Shown one piece after another: positions 24,200 through 35,032 of a stretch of DNA of 64,000 nt. Each line of letters starts with the position of its first letter. Position 1 is the stretch's first letter. The stretch spans positions 1,020,623 to 1,084,622 of the forward strand of contig FN648707.1 in NCBI GenBank assembly GCA_000310025.1, given 5' to 3'. The DNA comes from Ectocarpus siliculosus (lineage: Eukaryota; Sar; Phaeophyceae; Ectocarpales; Ectocarpaceae). The notes under the pieces were generated by a model that was given only the letters and a program-made list of their open reading frames with translations, was not told where the DNA came from and made no database searches. The translations under genes were made by a program, and so were the position numbers.

Positions 24200-25000
24200 T
24201 TAACCGTTCACTGCATGCTCCGAAGATTCGGCCCAGCCATCGGTGTTTGTGCACAACAACTTCCCGTTAGTGGTAGTACTTGCATATTTCATGGAAGCAT
24301 CCGCAAGTGATGGGAACCCCCTCCATTTATTCAAGCTTGTTTCGGTTAGCCTGTTCCGCAGAACATCGTTTCTGACCGCTTGGGTTCCTACACTTGGAAT
24401 CATCTTAGTTGCAGAGTCGGGACCGCGTTGGTTAGCAAACTTCAACATTATCTATAGCATGGTTCTTGCGCGGGAAATTGACCAATTTCCCCGCAGAAGA
24501 CCCCACTCAACCCTTAATTGATGTATCTATCGCCCGTACCTGCTGCCGCAATGACTCCGAAATTGCCGAAAAGTCTTTCTGGCCATTGGAGACCATCGCG
24601 CTTGAGAACAGCATTTTCTCGGCCTTACACCATGGATGCACAGTTGACGTCCCTTCCGATACCAGGCCGCGAAGTTGTCTTTGGGCGGACCTGAAACGCT
24701 CGCACACTGTCGTTCCTGATCCCCGTGTCCGGTAAAGAAGTTCCAGACACTGGTCGGAGGTCGGGTGAAGCGAACCCAAACACGACCATAATGTGGATTG
24801 GTTGGAATAGCGTTGAGTGGGGGGGGTGATGACGCCGAGAGAAGGGGTGTGGCTTTAACTACCCTAAAGTCCTGGGGTAGCTGCTCTGGTCCAGGAAAAC
24901 ACTCGAAGCACGATAGACTATAGCCTAGACTATGCATATGAGACATGTGGGGGGGCGTTCGTGGTATCAGACATTTCACAGTTTCGGACTGGGGCTCCAT
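24200..25000 (-). pseudogene. Possible hAT-type transposase remnant
   Basis: The minus-strand frame 24200-24448 reads like the DUF659 region of hAT transposases: a MIPS box, a run of helical residues, then a KLLCTNTDGW segment. Further upstream (24.5-24.8 kb) a different frame has SVWNFF followed by Cys residues, like the start of a BED-type finger. Stops and frame changes separate the pieces. The match is by motif shape only. It would fit the hAT-like element at 37.9-38.8 kb, but a link is inference. Confidence 0.3.
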
Positions 25001-27011
25001 ATTTGCTGAGATAAGGAAACAGATTTTGAGATGAGAAAGTTTCCTGGAAACTTCCTGCAGGCGAATATTTTTCGATTTAAGGCGGCTTCATGTGATTGGC
25101 TGTGGGACGACAGTCACCCAACCAACTTCCCCTGTTCGCAGGTACTGCTGTTTTTTGTGGTGCGCTGCGTGACAGCTGCACCCTGATCACAGCGCTCCCA
25201 CTGCTGTTGAATGTGCGTGCATGCGTGCCTGTGTTGCCCCCTTAACCCCAGCACACGAACCCGCGCCAGAAGTTCGACAGGAAGTACACATAATGCCCGG
25301 CAGCCCTGTACGAAGTGCTGTGTATCGCATTTCAAGCGTTGGAGAGAGGGTGATTTTTTTGGGGCGGGGGCACATCGAAGTCAAACACGCTCTCTCAAGT
25401 AGAAGCAGAGAATACTCTTTCTTGCGGCGCGTCACCAGAAGGCAACAGCAGCGTGCTCTTCCTCCTCTCTGCCCTTTGCTGGCGGTGCTGCCACCTCCTC
25501 TACGTCGTCGGTTGCTGCGGTTCGTTCCGGCGCTCTTTCTCCCCCTTGCCTCAACCTCTGTGTGTGACGGGCGCGTGTTGCTGACCTAAAGCCGCGCAAC
25601 AACCAACCCCAACTTGGTTTTCTGACCTTGCAGCCTCCCCCTTTCTGTGTTGGTGGCGCGCCAACTCCAGGGCATTTGCGCTGGGCGCTGGGTTTTATGT
25701 GGGCAGCCGCTGGACATGCTCTTGCAGACTGTGTGTGTGCGTGTGGGTGGCGCCTGATGATGTGTTGTGTGTGGTGCCTGATGTGTTATTTCAAAGAAAG
25801 CTGCTAAATCGAAAAGTTGGCAAAATTTTCCACAAAACCAGCCTCCCTCCGCTGTTAAATCTGATTATTTTTCCCTTATCTTGGGTTCTGGCGAGACTGT
25901 CAGGAACGATCCTCAGAACGATGGCTTAACTCAAAATATATTTCCTTATTTCAGTTTTTTTTTGGTTCCGAAACTGTCAATTATCAAAAACAAATTCTCA
26001 AACAGGGACCAAAACCGAAAGCGCCGACAGAACTGAGTTCGCCCGATGCCCGCATCGTTCTGATCGGTCTTAATTACTACAGTATACCCCCCTTCACTGC
26101 CCGTGTTTCTCCTACCCGGTCTGCTGGGATCCGGCCCTTGAAGTGGTCGACCAGGCAGGAGGCGAACATGGTTAACATTTCTTTTTCCTGCGGGAGGAAA
26201 GAGAAATGGAGCGCGATCAACATTTCACTTCTTCGCGGAGAGCAATGCCGTGTTTAGTGTCGTTGCCGTCATTTCGTATGTGTATTGCCAATGGGCGCTT
26301 CTTTCCCGCTCCCCACGCGCGCGCCAGGCCTCGGCCTGGCCCGTACCTTTTTCTCTTGTTTGGAATGTTCCCCGGCTGCTGTGGGCTTGACGGCAGCCCA
26401 AATCTGCGTGCAGGGAGCCGCCTCCGCTGCAGATGACGCCGGTGTCGAGGCTGCCTCACGCCGAGACCCTGGCATGGTCTCACGCTCCGGTATGGTCGCC
26501 TGCGAAGAGGAAGGGAGAAGTACGGCTCACCATCCACATGCTCGTCGTCAGCGTTTTAGGTAGACTCGGTGTGGTACGAAACTACTCTGCATCTTGTAAA
26601 CGTAGGAGCTTGCAACTCGCTCGGCGGCCGCAGTGTGAACGAAAGCGGACGTAGCGGTGATGCCGTGAAACATGGTGGTTTCTTTTCTCAGCCTCCGGAG
26701 AGCTATAACAAACAAGGTTCAGCAATGGCGAGGAACCGTGAGCTCTTTACTGTATAGCGTTCATTTACCTCTGCAACCACCGTGAAATCAACCGTGCTAC
26801 AGTTTGGGCTTGTTCGCACGCGCACGACTTCCTTTCTTGGCTGAAACTCCACGCCTCACCTGGTACGCGCCTCCAAGTCGCCCGGAGTATTCTTCCTCCT
26901 TCGTCGGTTTTTGCTTCCCGGGAGGCGGTAGCAGTGTTGGTTTACATGTAGTCGCCGACGGTGTGACGGTCGTCGCCGAGGACACGTGTCAGACAGACGG
27001 ACAATTTTAAA
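25001..27011. other. Unassigned region before copy B
   Basis: Nothing here is firmly identified. A plus-strand exon-like segment starts after GCGTGCAG at about 26412 and stays open past 26560 (GEVRLTIHMLVVSVL). Its donor and neighbours are uncertain. No RNA gene or mobile-element end was seen. Confidence 0.35.
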
Positions 27012-27914
27012 TTGCCGACCTCATAAACACAACGGAGATACTGTACGTGCATAGACATAGGATGCACTACGGGTGTAGCACCGGGCACCACAGAAGCATG
27101 GAGACGACAGACAATCGCGAAATGGGCTTTGCTCTGGTACTCGTTCATGACAGCAGCAGTGAGTTTTGCCCAATAGAGATATGATGCCTTGGGTCATAAC
27201 TCACTCAATGTGGAGAGGTTGCAAACATCGCTACAGGCAGTATTCCCGTCGCTAGCACAGGCGACCAAACAAGAGCCGGCAACCAGTCTGCAACGCCACA
27301 CTCCTTTGGAGCCCATGTGCTCAAGCTGGACGCTTCGCGCTGTACAGTACTGCGCAGAACTCCTCTCATTGACGATGTCACCTTTTTGTTGGCCTTGCCC
27401 GTGCCCTTGCCCCTCCCTCTCGGCCCCGGGGCATCCTCCTCAGCCGCCGTAGGTAATGGGCGCGTGCTGGCGGTAGGGAGGGGTGGGCCGTCGGCGAATT
27501 CGCGCGGTGTAGAATGTGCCATAGGTAGCAGACAGTGAATCGTAGAGTGTGGCGCTCAAGGTTGATCGGCATGATGGATGCCGTCACATGCGTTGGCAAG
27601 AGCAAGTGGAGCGAAACCAGTGCACCTGGCGAGCAAAAATAGGAGTCATGAGAGGCGATCTTTGGCGCACCTCAAGAAGGCTTCTTCGAACACCTTTTTC
27701 CCGGTGGTCGGGTCTATCGGATGCCAGTGCCTCCTCGCCGTCCATCCCGCCACACCGTTGGTGAGGGGGCCGCATGCGGATAAGTTGCATGGCTGTAGCT
27801 CACGTCGTTCGTCTCCCCTGCACAAAGGCCGGAAGGGGCGGTGGGAGGAAGTGGCGAGGGGTCACAACTCATATTTCTGGAGTTGTGAGCGAGAACTTAC
27901 GAGAATTATGTATG

Positions 27915-27919
27915 TACAG
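27915..27919. repeat. Target-site duplication TACAG, left of the copia element
   Basis: TACAG here matches TACAG at 35033-35037. Copy A at 9640-9644 shows the empty site (GTACGGCTACAATTG), which establishes the insertion point. Confidence 0.93.
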
Positions 27920-28244
27920 TGAAAGGTAAACTACGCGGGGTGCAGCAAGCACGTTCTGGACGTTACTTGGGGCACTGGGTAGTCGGCCGTGTTAGGCCGA
28001 GAGAGAGAGATTGAGAGAGAGTTGGAGAGAGAGTGGGAGAAGGAAACTTGATTGGAGAGAGACGGTGGTGGTGGTGGAGAGAGAGAGGAAGAAGTGAGCG
28101 CAGCACGCACGCAAGCTTCATCGCACCAACCACGCCAAAAGGGTCCCCGTGTCCGCACCGATGGTACCCTGCAACACACGAAATTCCCAACACGTATCCC
28201 CCTGGGATCCTCACGACCAGATACTGCTGCGAGTATATCTAACA
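27920..28244 (-). repeat. 3' LTR of the copia element
   Basis: 325 bp. On the plus strand it runs TGAAAGGTAAACTACG to TATATCTAACA, so TG...CA ends hold on either strand. It contains a GA-rich stretch with GAGAGAGA runs and GGTGGTGGTGG. It is the 3' LTR because the coding strand is minus. Confidence 0.95.
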
Positions 28245-28497
28245 TCCCCCCTGCTCGCAACAGTTATTCACTGAAAACTTCGCGAACACTCGATATCTCA
28301 ACCAAAATACATCTCTCCAAGAATATATGCCATCAATACTCGACCAGAATAACATAAGAGGGAAAAACAATTCAAAGGAACATGAATACTGCATCGCGCG
28401 TAACAAATACTTGGCGCGAGAAATGAAAGAAAACGGGAAACAAAACGAGAAACAAAACAAAACCAAAACACAACCAATCAGAAAAACAATAAAATGT

Positions 28498-31400
28498 TCA
28501 TGCCAAATTCATTGCAAAATCACGGTGAGACTCGAAAGCGTCCTTCGGCAAGCTCTTCGTGAGAAAATCTGCACGCTGGTACGGAGACGGCACGTGGATC
28601 ACCGAAATTTCCTTCCTCTCTACCAGTTCCCTGAGAAAATGGTGCCTTACATCTATGTGCTTCGAGTTCGAGTTTGAGATGGGGTTCTGCGCTAGTTGAA
28701 TCGCCCCCTGGTTGTCCTCGAAGACGGGGATACACGGCATGCCGACCTGCGGCAACATGAAACGCCAAATCTGCCTCAAAAACAAAATCTCCTTCACTAT
28801 GTCACCAAGCGCGACGTACTCTGCTTCTGTCGTCGAAAGCGTGACGCACTTTTGCGTTCTGGAAAACCAAGACACAGCGCTTCCTCCACACGTCACGATT
28901 CCCCCTGATACCGACCTACGGTCTGCTGCCTTGCTTCCAAAGTCCGCATCAGCGTACCCCTGCAAGCTGAATCCTTCTACTGTACCCCTCTGAAACGAAA
29001 TACCAAAGTGACTCGTCCTCCTCGCATAGCCTAAAATATCCATCGCTGCATTCCAGTGTACCAGCTTCGGAGATGCGCAATACCTAGCTACTGCCCTTAC
29101 AGCATTCGCAATGTCTGGCCTAGTTTGAGTCGCCAGCCACATCAACGATCCTACCAGCTCACGAAACGGAAAGTCTGTCGCCACCTCATCCGCATCAAAA
29201 TCAGAAAGCTTCACCCCCGAAGACATCGGAACGCTCTTACCTCCCACTACTCCATATTCTGCTGCTAGCTCGTCCGCGAAAGTCTGCTGAGAAATCGTCA
29301 ACCTTCCGGTCTCCTTGTTCCTCTCGTAATAGCACCCAGAATACCATCTCAACTCTCCCAGGTTCTTCACTGGCACGGACTTGTTAAGGTCGGCGCCAAA
29401 CTTATCACATCTCTCCCTCTCTCCCACAGCAAAAATGTCATCTACATGTACTACCAAAATCAAAACAACACATCCATCCTCAATCAAACGAAACACACAA
29501 GCATCGGCCATGCACTGCTCAAAACCTAACGCCACTAAACACCTCTTCAGCATTGCATGCCACTGCCTAGATGCCTGTCTCAAGCCATACAGACTCTTGC
29601 CTAGTTTTACAATCATTCCAGATAGAGCTCCACATCCCTGTGGCAAACGCATGTACACGTCTTCCTCCAACTCCGAGCGCACAAAAGCTTGCTCAATATC
29701 GAAATGACACAAGTCGAGATTTAACTCGCACGCCAACGCAGCCAACATCCTAACACACGAAACAGAAACGGTAGGCGCGTACAGCTCTCCAAAGTCAATG
29801 TACTCTCTCTGCATATCACCTCTCGCTACAAGTCTCGACTTCACCTTAGTGGGCCATCCAAATTCATCTGCCTTCCAATCGAATACCCACTTAGCGTTAA
29901 TTGCGTTCTCCACTAGTTGCTACTTCGCCGGAGTAAAAGTCCCTGCTTCCAACAAGCCGTAAAACTCCCTTTGCATAGAGTCGCTCCAAAGGTGCCGGTG
30001 CTCCGACACCATGGCCTCTTTGTAGCTCTTGGGGACACGAAGGTCGCTGGCCTGGCAGTGAGGAAGGTCAGGGCGTTGCTCCGGCGGGCGCTGGTCTCGC
30101 AGCGTGGCGTCGATGTCTTCCCGGTTGGCGAGGAGCGTGGCAAATGCGAGTGGAAAGCCCGCTCCTCCAGCCCCCGGGTCCACCGCTGCGAGTGCTCCCG
30201 CCTGTTCTCCGGCCCCCGCTCCCCCCGGCTCTCCGGCCTCCGCCCCCCCCAGCTCCCTGCGCTCCTCATCCACCGCGCTCCGAGCCTCCAGCATCGACAC
30301 CAGAGTGTTCTTGTCTAGCATCGAGATGAGTCCTGTGCTGTGCCTCGTGCCCGATCTCGTTCGGCTTGGCAGCCGCGGGTCTATCATACCCTCGGCCTTT
30401 GTACCCGGGCGAAGCTGCCGCATGGCGTGAGCCGTAAGCGGGGGCATCGCGGGGTCCGGCGGCGGCGGCTGGTCTGGATCGAGGGTCGCCAACGGTGACG
30501 GCGAAGAGGCAGAAGACGGCTGGCCAGGGGCGGGGGTCGCCGACGGTGGCGGCGAAGTGGCAGAGGGCGGCTGTGAAGGCGTGGGAGCGGACGGCGGCGT
30601 GGTCGCTGGCGGCGGCGTTGCGGCAGGTGGCGTTGCGGCAGTCGAAGGCGTCGGTGCTGGGCCAAAGTTGATCGAGACGACCGGCGGCGTGAACGGGGGG
30701 GGTGTCGGTGCAGCGGTGATACCAGCGGAACCCCCCTCGCCGGCTGGCGCCGACGTCACCCACGACACGTTGTTGGTGTAGACGACGCGACCGGTGGACG
30801 CCTTGAGGACCTTGACGGTGCCGCTCGGGTGGTTGTCGCCGCCGTTCAGGTAGAAGCAGAGGGTGGCCTGGTCGTCGAGCTTGGTGCGGCGATCCTCGCG
30901 CATGAAGCCGGGCTGGAAGAACGGCAGCACGCGGAACGGCCCTTGCTCGCCGGTGAACATCTCGTGCGGCGAGCGCCGCCCGGGGTTGGCCTTGGTCGCC
31001 GACTGGTTAAGAGCGTCGGCGGCCCACTTCGCCGATTCCATCCAAAGACGGTCACCGCGCTCGTCGAGGCCGGGGATGGAGGCGAAGTCGACGTTGAACA
31101 CACGGCCAGCGCTGCGGCGGGCGGCCATGCCGGCCTTCATAATCCGCCAGATGGCGCTCTCGACGACGCCGTTGTACTTCGGAGTGCCAGGCGGGGTGAA
31201 CTCGACGCCGATGCCGTTGTCGTCGCAGAATTGCCGGAAGTCGCCACGGGTCCACCCGGTGCCGTTGTCGACGCGGAAACACTCGATGCGCCCGAGGTCG
31301 TACCGCCCCACGTCCGCCAGCAGCCTTTTCGTTGCCGCCAGCGCGTCGGACTTCCGCCGGAGACCGTAGACCTTGTTCCACCGCGAGGCGCTGTCGACGG

Positions 31401-34400
31401 CGACGAACAGGTAGAGGTTGCCGCCCAGGGAAGGCACCAGCGGTTCACACAAGTCCAGGTGAACACGCCCGAGTGGCTTGGACGCCCGCGCTCCCGGCCC
31501 CCGCGGCACCGACCCTCGCCTGCCCTTCGCCTTCATGCAGTCCGCGCACGGTTCCAGCTTGCCGGTGAGCACGATGCCTCTCTGCTGGGCGGTTTCTCTC
31601 AAAAGGGGCTCGCAAGCGTGGGCAAGGGAGCGGTGGAAGCGGTTGATGTCAACGGACTTTTCAGTCGAACCAAGAGCAAACGGGGACGCACCAGGGCCAA
31701 GCGCGGCCGCACCGAAGTCAAAATCAGCACCCCCATCAATGCTATCCAAAACAGCAGCTACATTCGCAGCATCAGTCTCAGGGATAAACGCGGGGAAAAA
31801 CTCTTGATACGGGGTGTCATCATAGCCATCCATGAGCTGCTCGTCGGTGAGCACACTCGTGTCTCCAAGATCCATACCCGGAAAAGTACCCACACAAACA
31901 AACTCGGACGCCGAAGAAGGTACTACGCCGGCAGAGCCGGCGGGCGGGACGCTCTCACTCGCAGGTACTACACTGGTGGGACCAGTGGGCGTGACGCTAT
32001 CAGTCGAAGGTACTACGCTGGTGGGACCAGCGGGCGTGACACTCTCACTCGAAGGTACTACGCTAGCAGAGCCAGCGGGAGGGAAACGCAACACGGACAC
32101 CAATGATTCCGCGGAGCCCCCTTTTTGGGAAGGGGAACGCGTGGAGCCAACGGCGGGGGCGGAATCGGGGGCAGTCACGAATGCAGGCAAAGCAGAAGAG
32201 TCTACTATAGTTGCAGATGGGTCGTATGGTAAGCGCATGGCATATGCTGCAGACGCTTTTTCCTCCCTAGGAAATAGCAGTCCATTTTGGAGGGTTGCAC
32301 CACGCTCGTCGTGCAGGATTTGTTGCTTTCGAGAAACTGCATGCGTTGAAAACAAATTGAAGCTCAGGTTCTCTACTACAGACACGTCAGTCAGCTTAAC
32401 ACACATCGTCGTTTTTTCACCGTTCTCATCCTCCTGAAAGAAACTAAGGTTGATGCTACCGATAGCTTGCACTTCTAGCAGTCGACCATCACCTACGACG
32501 ACATACTTCCTATTTGCGGGGATCTCCTGCAGATCGTACATGTGTAGACTACTGTTGGTAAAACTGTTGCTTGCACCTGAATCAGCTACCCATCTCTCGC
32601 TACCAGGCGGCCCCTCACTAGATTCCACACTCAGCAAAGACGAAGCAGACGCAGCAGACTCAACTCCAATCGTCACTCCTATCCTACCAAAAAAATCTTC
32701 GGGGTGAGACTTGCCTAGGGGCACCGATTGTGCCGTGCAGAGGTGGAGGTAGCCCGAAGATGGAGGCGCGCCAGGAGAAGGGGCAGAGGACGAGGAGGAA
32801 GCGGTGCTGCTGCTGCCCGCGGGGGGGGGCTGACGTGGCTGCTCGGATGATGAATCTTGACCGGCGGGAGGGTAGTAGACGTAGTGGATCCCGCCGTCAG
32901 ATGAACGGCTGTCTTCGTACCCGGAGGAGTAGCTGTAGCTGTCCCCGCCGCCGGCGTAGTGGGCGTACCCGGCGTCGTGGTAGCCGTCGTCGTAGGAGTA
33001 GCCTTCGTCGTAGTCGCCGTAATCTTCGTAGTAGCCACCATCATCGTGGGCGTAGTACACAACGTACGCCTGCTCTCTTCCGTGGCCAGAACGCGCGTGC
33101 CCCGGGCCTCTCCCTGCCCGATCTCTCTCGGCACGCCCGTCGCTGCTGTGGCGTCCCGCGGGCCCACGACCCCCCGGGTGACGCCCCAGACGACCACCAG
33201 GCCCACGTCCACGAAGAGGTCGCGGGGGGGGTGAGGCTTGGCTCCAGCCACCGCCACCATGACCGGTGTGGTGCTGCTGCTCTATCCTCACCCATCGCCC
33301 GCCACCGCGGCCGGGTCCCGGCGGCGGTCTACCCCCTCGCTGGCTACCGCCGCCACCGCGGCTGCCGCCGCCCGAGCGACGTTCCTCGGCGCCCTCTCTC
33401 GAACGCGCACGCCGCAGTTGCTGCTGGAGACGACGCTGCTCGTTGGTGTGAAGCTCGGACTGGTGGTAGCGGCAAAATCCGCCGGGGTCGTCGTTGAACA
33501 CGTCATTATTTTTCTTCTCTCCGTCACGATTTTGGCCGCCAGCTGCTGCCTGACCGCCGTCTTGACCCCAGGATGCCCCCCCACTGCCCCCGCCGCGCCG
33601 GCTCATGCCGGATGCGGCGAGAGCGAGCTCCACCTCGCGCCTCTCCCCCTTGCTCCTCTCGCGCTCCATCTCCACGTGGGCGTCCCTCACCACAGTCTCA
33701 AGGGTACGCAACGTCAGGACATCATGGGCAAGCAGTATTCCTTTTTGCACGGCATACAACGAAGAGGGAAGGCCACGAGCAATGTCTTTGTTGGCATCTG
33801 TTTCATCCTTAATCGTGCCTACAGATGCGAGACGCAGGCGAAGGGCCTCTGAGCGGGCAATGTAATCCTGTGGACTCTCGGACTCTTTCATCTCCAACTC
33901 CTTCCAGTCCTGCTCCAACCTCGACTTTTCTGACTGCTTTTTCTCCTGATAGAACTCGGTCACTATTTTCCAGCCCTTTTGGGGACTCTCACACGCCAGA
34001 ATCAAGCTCTGAATCGGGGGATACATAACCTTGCTTATGAGGATATTCCACAGTTTGAAAGACTTGTCTACCACTTCATTTCCAAAAAGTCTCCGAAGGT
34101 CTCCTACATTCACACCCCTCTTCCCGACCTTGACCTCGACCTCCAGTTCCAACGCATCATGCACACCCTCCTCCTGAAAATATGAAATCATCTTACCACG
34201 AAAAATATCAAACATAATGTACAAGTCCTGCTCCTTCTTTACACTACCAAGCCAAGGTTCGATTTCTGAGCCTGGATTGACACGTAACGTGCCTGAGCGG
34301 GCAAAGCCCTGTTGTTGAGCGATGGCCTCAGCTGTCGCCTTGGCCGCTTGCGCCACGATGTGTGCGACGCTGCTGGGGTCGTTGAATGTGGCTGGTGTAC

Positions 34401-34611
34401 CCTGGCTGGAGGGTGATGGTTGGTTGCCAGTAGGTGGGACTGGGTTGCCGGTTGGAGTGGCTGGGTTGCCGGCTGGTGGTTGGGCAATGGTGACTTCACC
34501 CTCGTTGATCCTGTTGGCTTCGAGTTCGGCTTGCACTCGTTGCTGGACGATCTCCTCCACTTTTTGTTGTAGCTCTTCCCCGCTGAGGGCGGAGAGGTCG
34601 ATGTCCTCCAT
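28498..34611 (-). CDS. Copia Gag-Pol polyprotein with internal TAG
   Basis: The start ATG (34611) is in good context just inside the 5' LTR leader. Residues about 200-330 form a UBN2/copia-type Gag core. About 417-503 is RGG-rich and about 519-577 is Tyr/Asp/Gly-rich; no CCHC knuckle is present. The protease motif DSGA starts at residue 677. Integrase has an HHCC zinc site (HRSLAH near 990, CADC near 1023) and catalytic D1053, D1115 and E1151, giving DD35E spacing. A Pro-rich linker follows. At 29920-29922 an in-frame TAG is followed by CAACTA. The same frame then continues through reverse transcriptase (HVDD at 29437-29448 in place of YVDD) and RNase H (YADADFGS, STTEAEY, HIDVRHHFLR). It ends at 28498. 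The break may be a nonsense mutation or a leaky stop. Confidence 0.95.
29914..29922 (-). promoter_or_regulatory. In-frame UAG in a CARYYA readthrough-type context
   Basis: On the coding strand the codons read AAG TAG CAA CTA. UAG followed by CARYYA is the known leaky-stop context of the tobamovirus type. The stop lies at the start of the reverse-transcriptase domain and the frame stays open for about 470 codons afterwards. What is seen is the motif and the open frame. That readthrough occurs is inference. A simple Gln-to-stop mutation in one copy is the plainer alternative. Confidence 0.45.
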
Positions 34612-34707
34612 GGTGTTTGGTGTTGTGGGAGTCTACCGATTGCGCGTGACTGCACAACCCCCGGATGGCTATCGCCCGCGCGCAGATACCGTGATATCGC
34701 ACTAGTG

Positions 34708-35032
34708 TGAAAGGTAAACTACGCGGGGTGCAGCAAGCACGTTCTGGACGTTACTTGGGGCACTGGGTAGTCGGCCGTGTTAGGCCAAGAGAGAGAGATT
34801 GAGAGAGAGTTGGAGAGAGAGTGGGAGAAGGAAACTTGATTGGAGAGAGACGGTGGTGGTGGTGGAGAGAGAGAGGAAGAAGTGAGCGCAGCACGCACGC
34901 AAGCTTCATCGCACCAACCACGCCAAAAGGGTCCCCGTGACCGCACCGATGGTACCCTGCAACACACGAAATTCCCAACACGTATCCCCCTGGGATCCTC
35001 ACGACCAGATACTGCTGCGAGTATATCTAACA
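34708..35032 (-). repeat. 5' LTR of the copia element
   Basis: 325 bp, about 99.4 percent identical to 27920-28244. As the coding strand is minus, this is the promoter LTR. The leader between it and the start codon (34612-34707) begins CACTAGTGCGATATC on the minus strand. No standard primer-binding sequence was recognised. Confidence 0.95.

Larger units (their letters stand above)
27920..35032 (-). mobile_element. Ty1/copia LTR retrotransposon, nearly intact
   Basis: A 7113-bp element read on the minus strand. The two 325-bp LTRs (27920-28244 and 34708-35032) differ at about two positions, so insertion is recent. A polypurine tract (AGGGGGGA, 28245-28252 read on minus) precedes the 3' LTR. 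One long reading frame encodes Gag, aspartic protease, integrase, reverse transcriptase and RNase H in copia order. The frame is broken once, by an in-frame TAG at 29920-29922. The element is flanked by TACAG duplications and lies inside long repeat copy B. Confidence 0.97.

Noticed and set aside
30829-32106. 425-codon plus-strand frame inside the copia element
   Set aside because: It is antisense to the integrase region, whose minus-strand frame has all catalytic residues. The plus frame is a GC-rich shadow.
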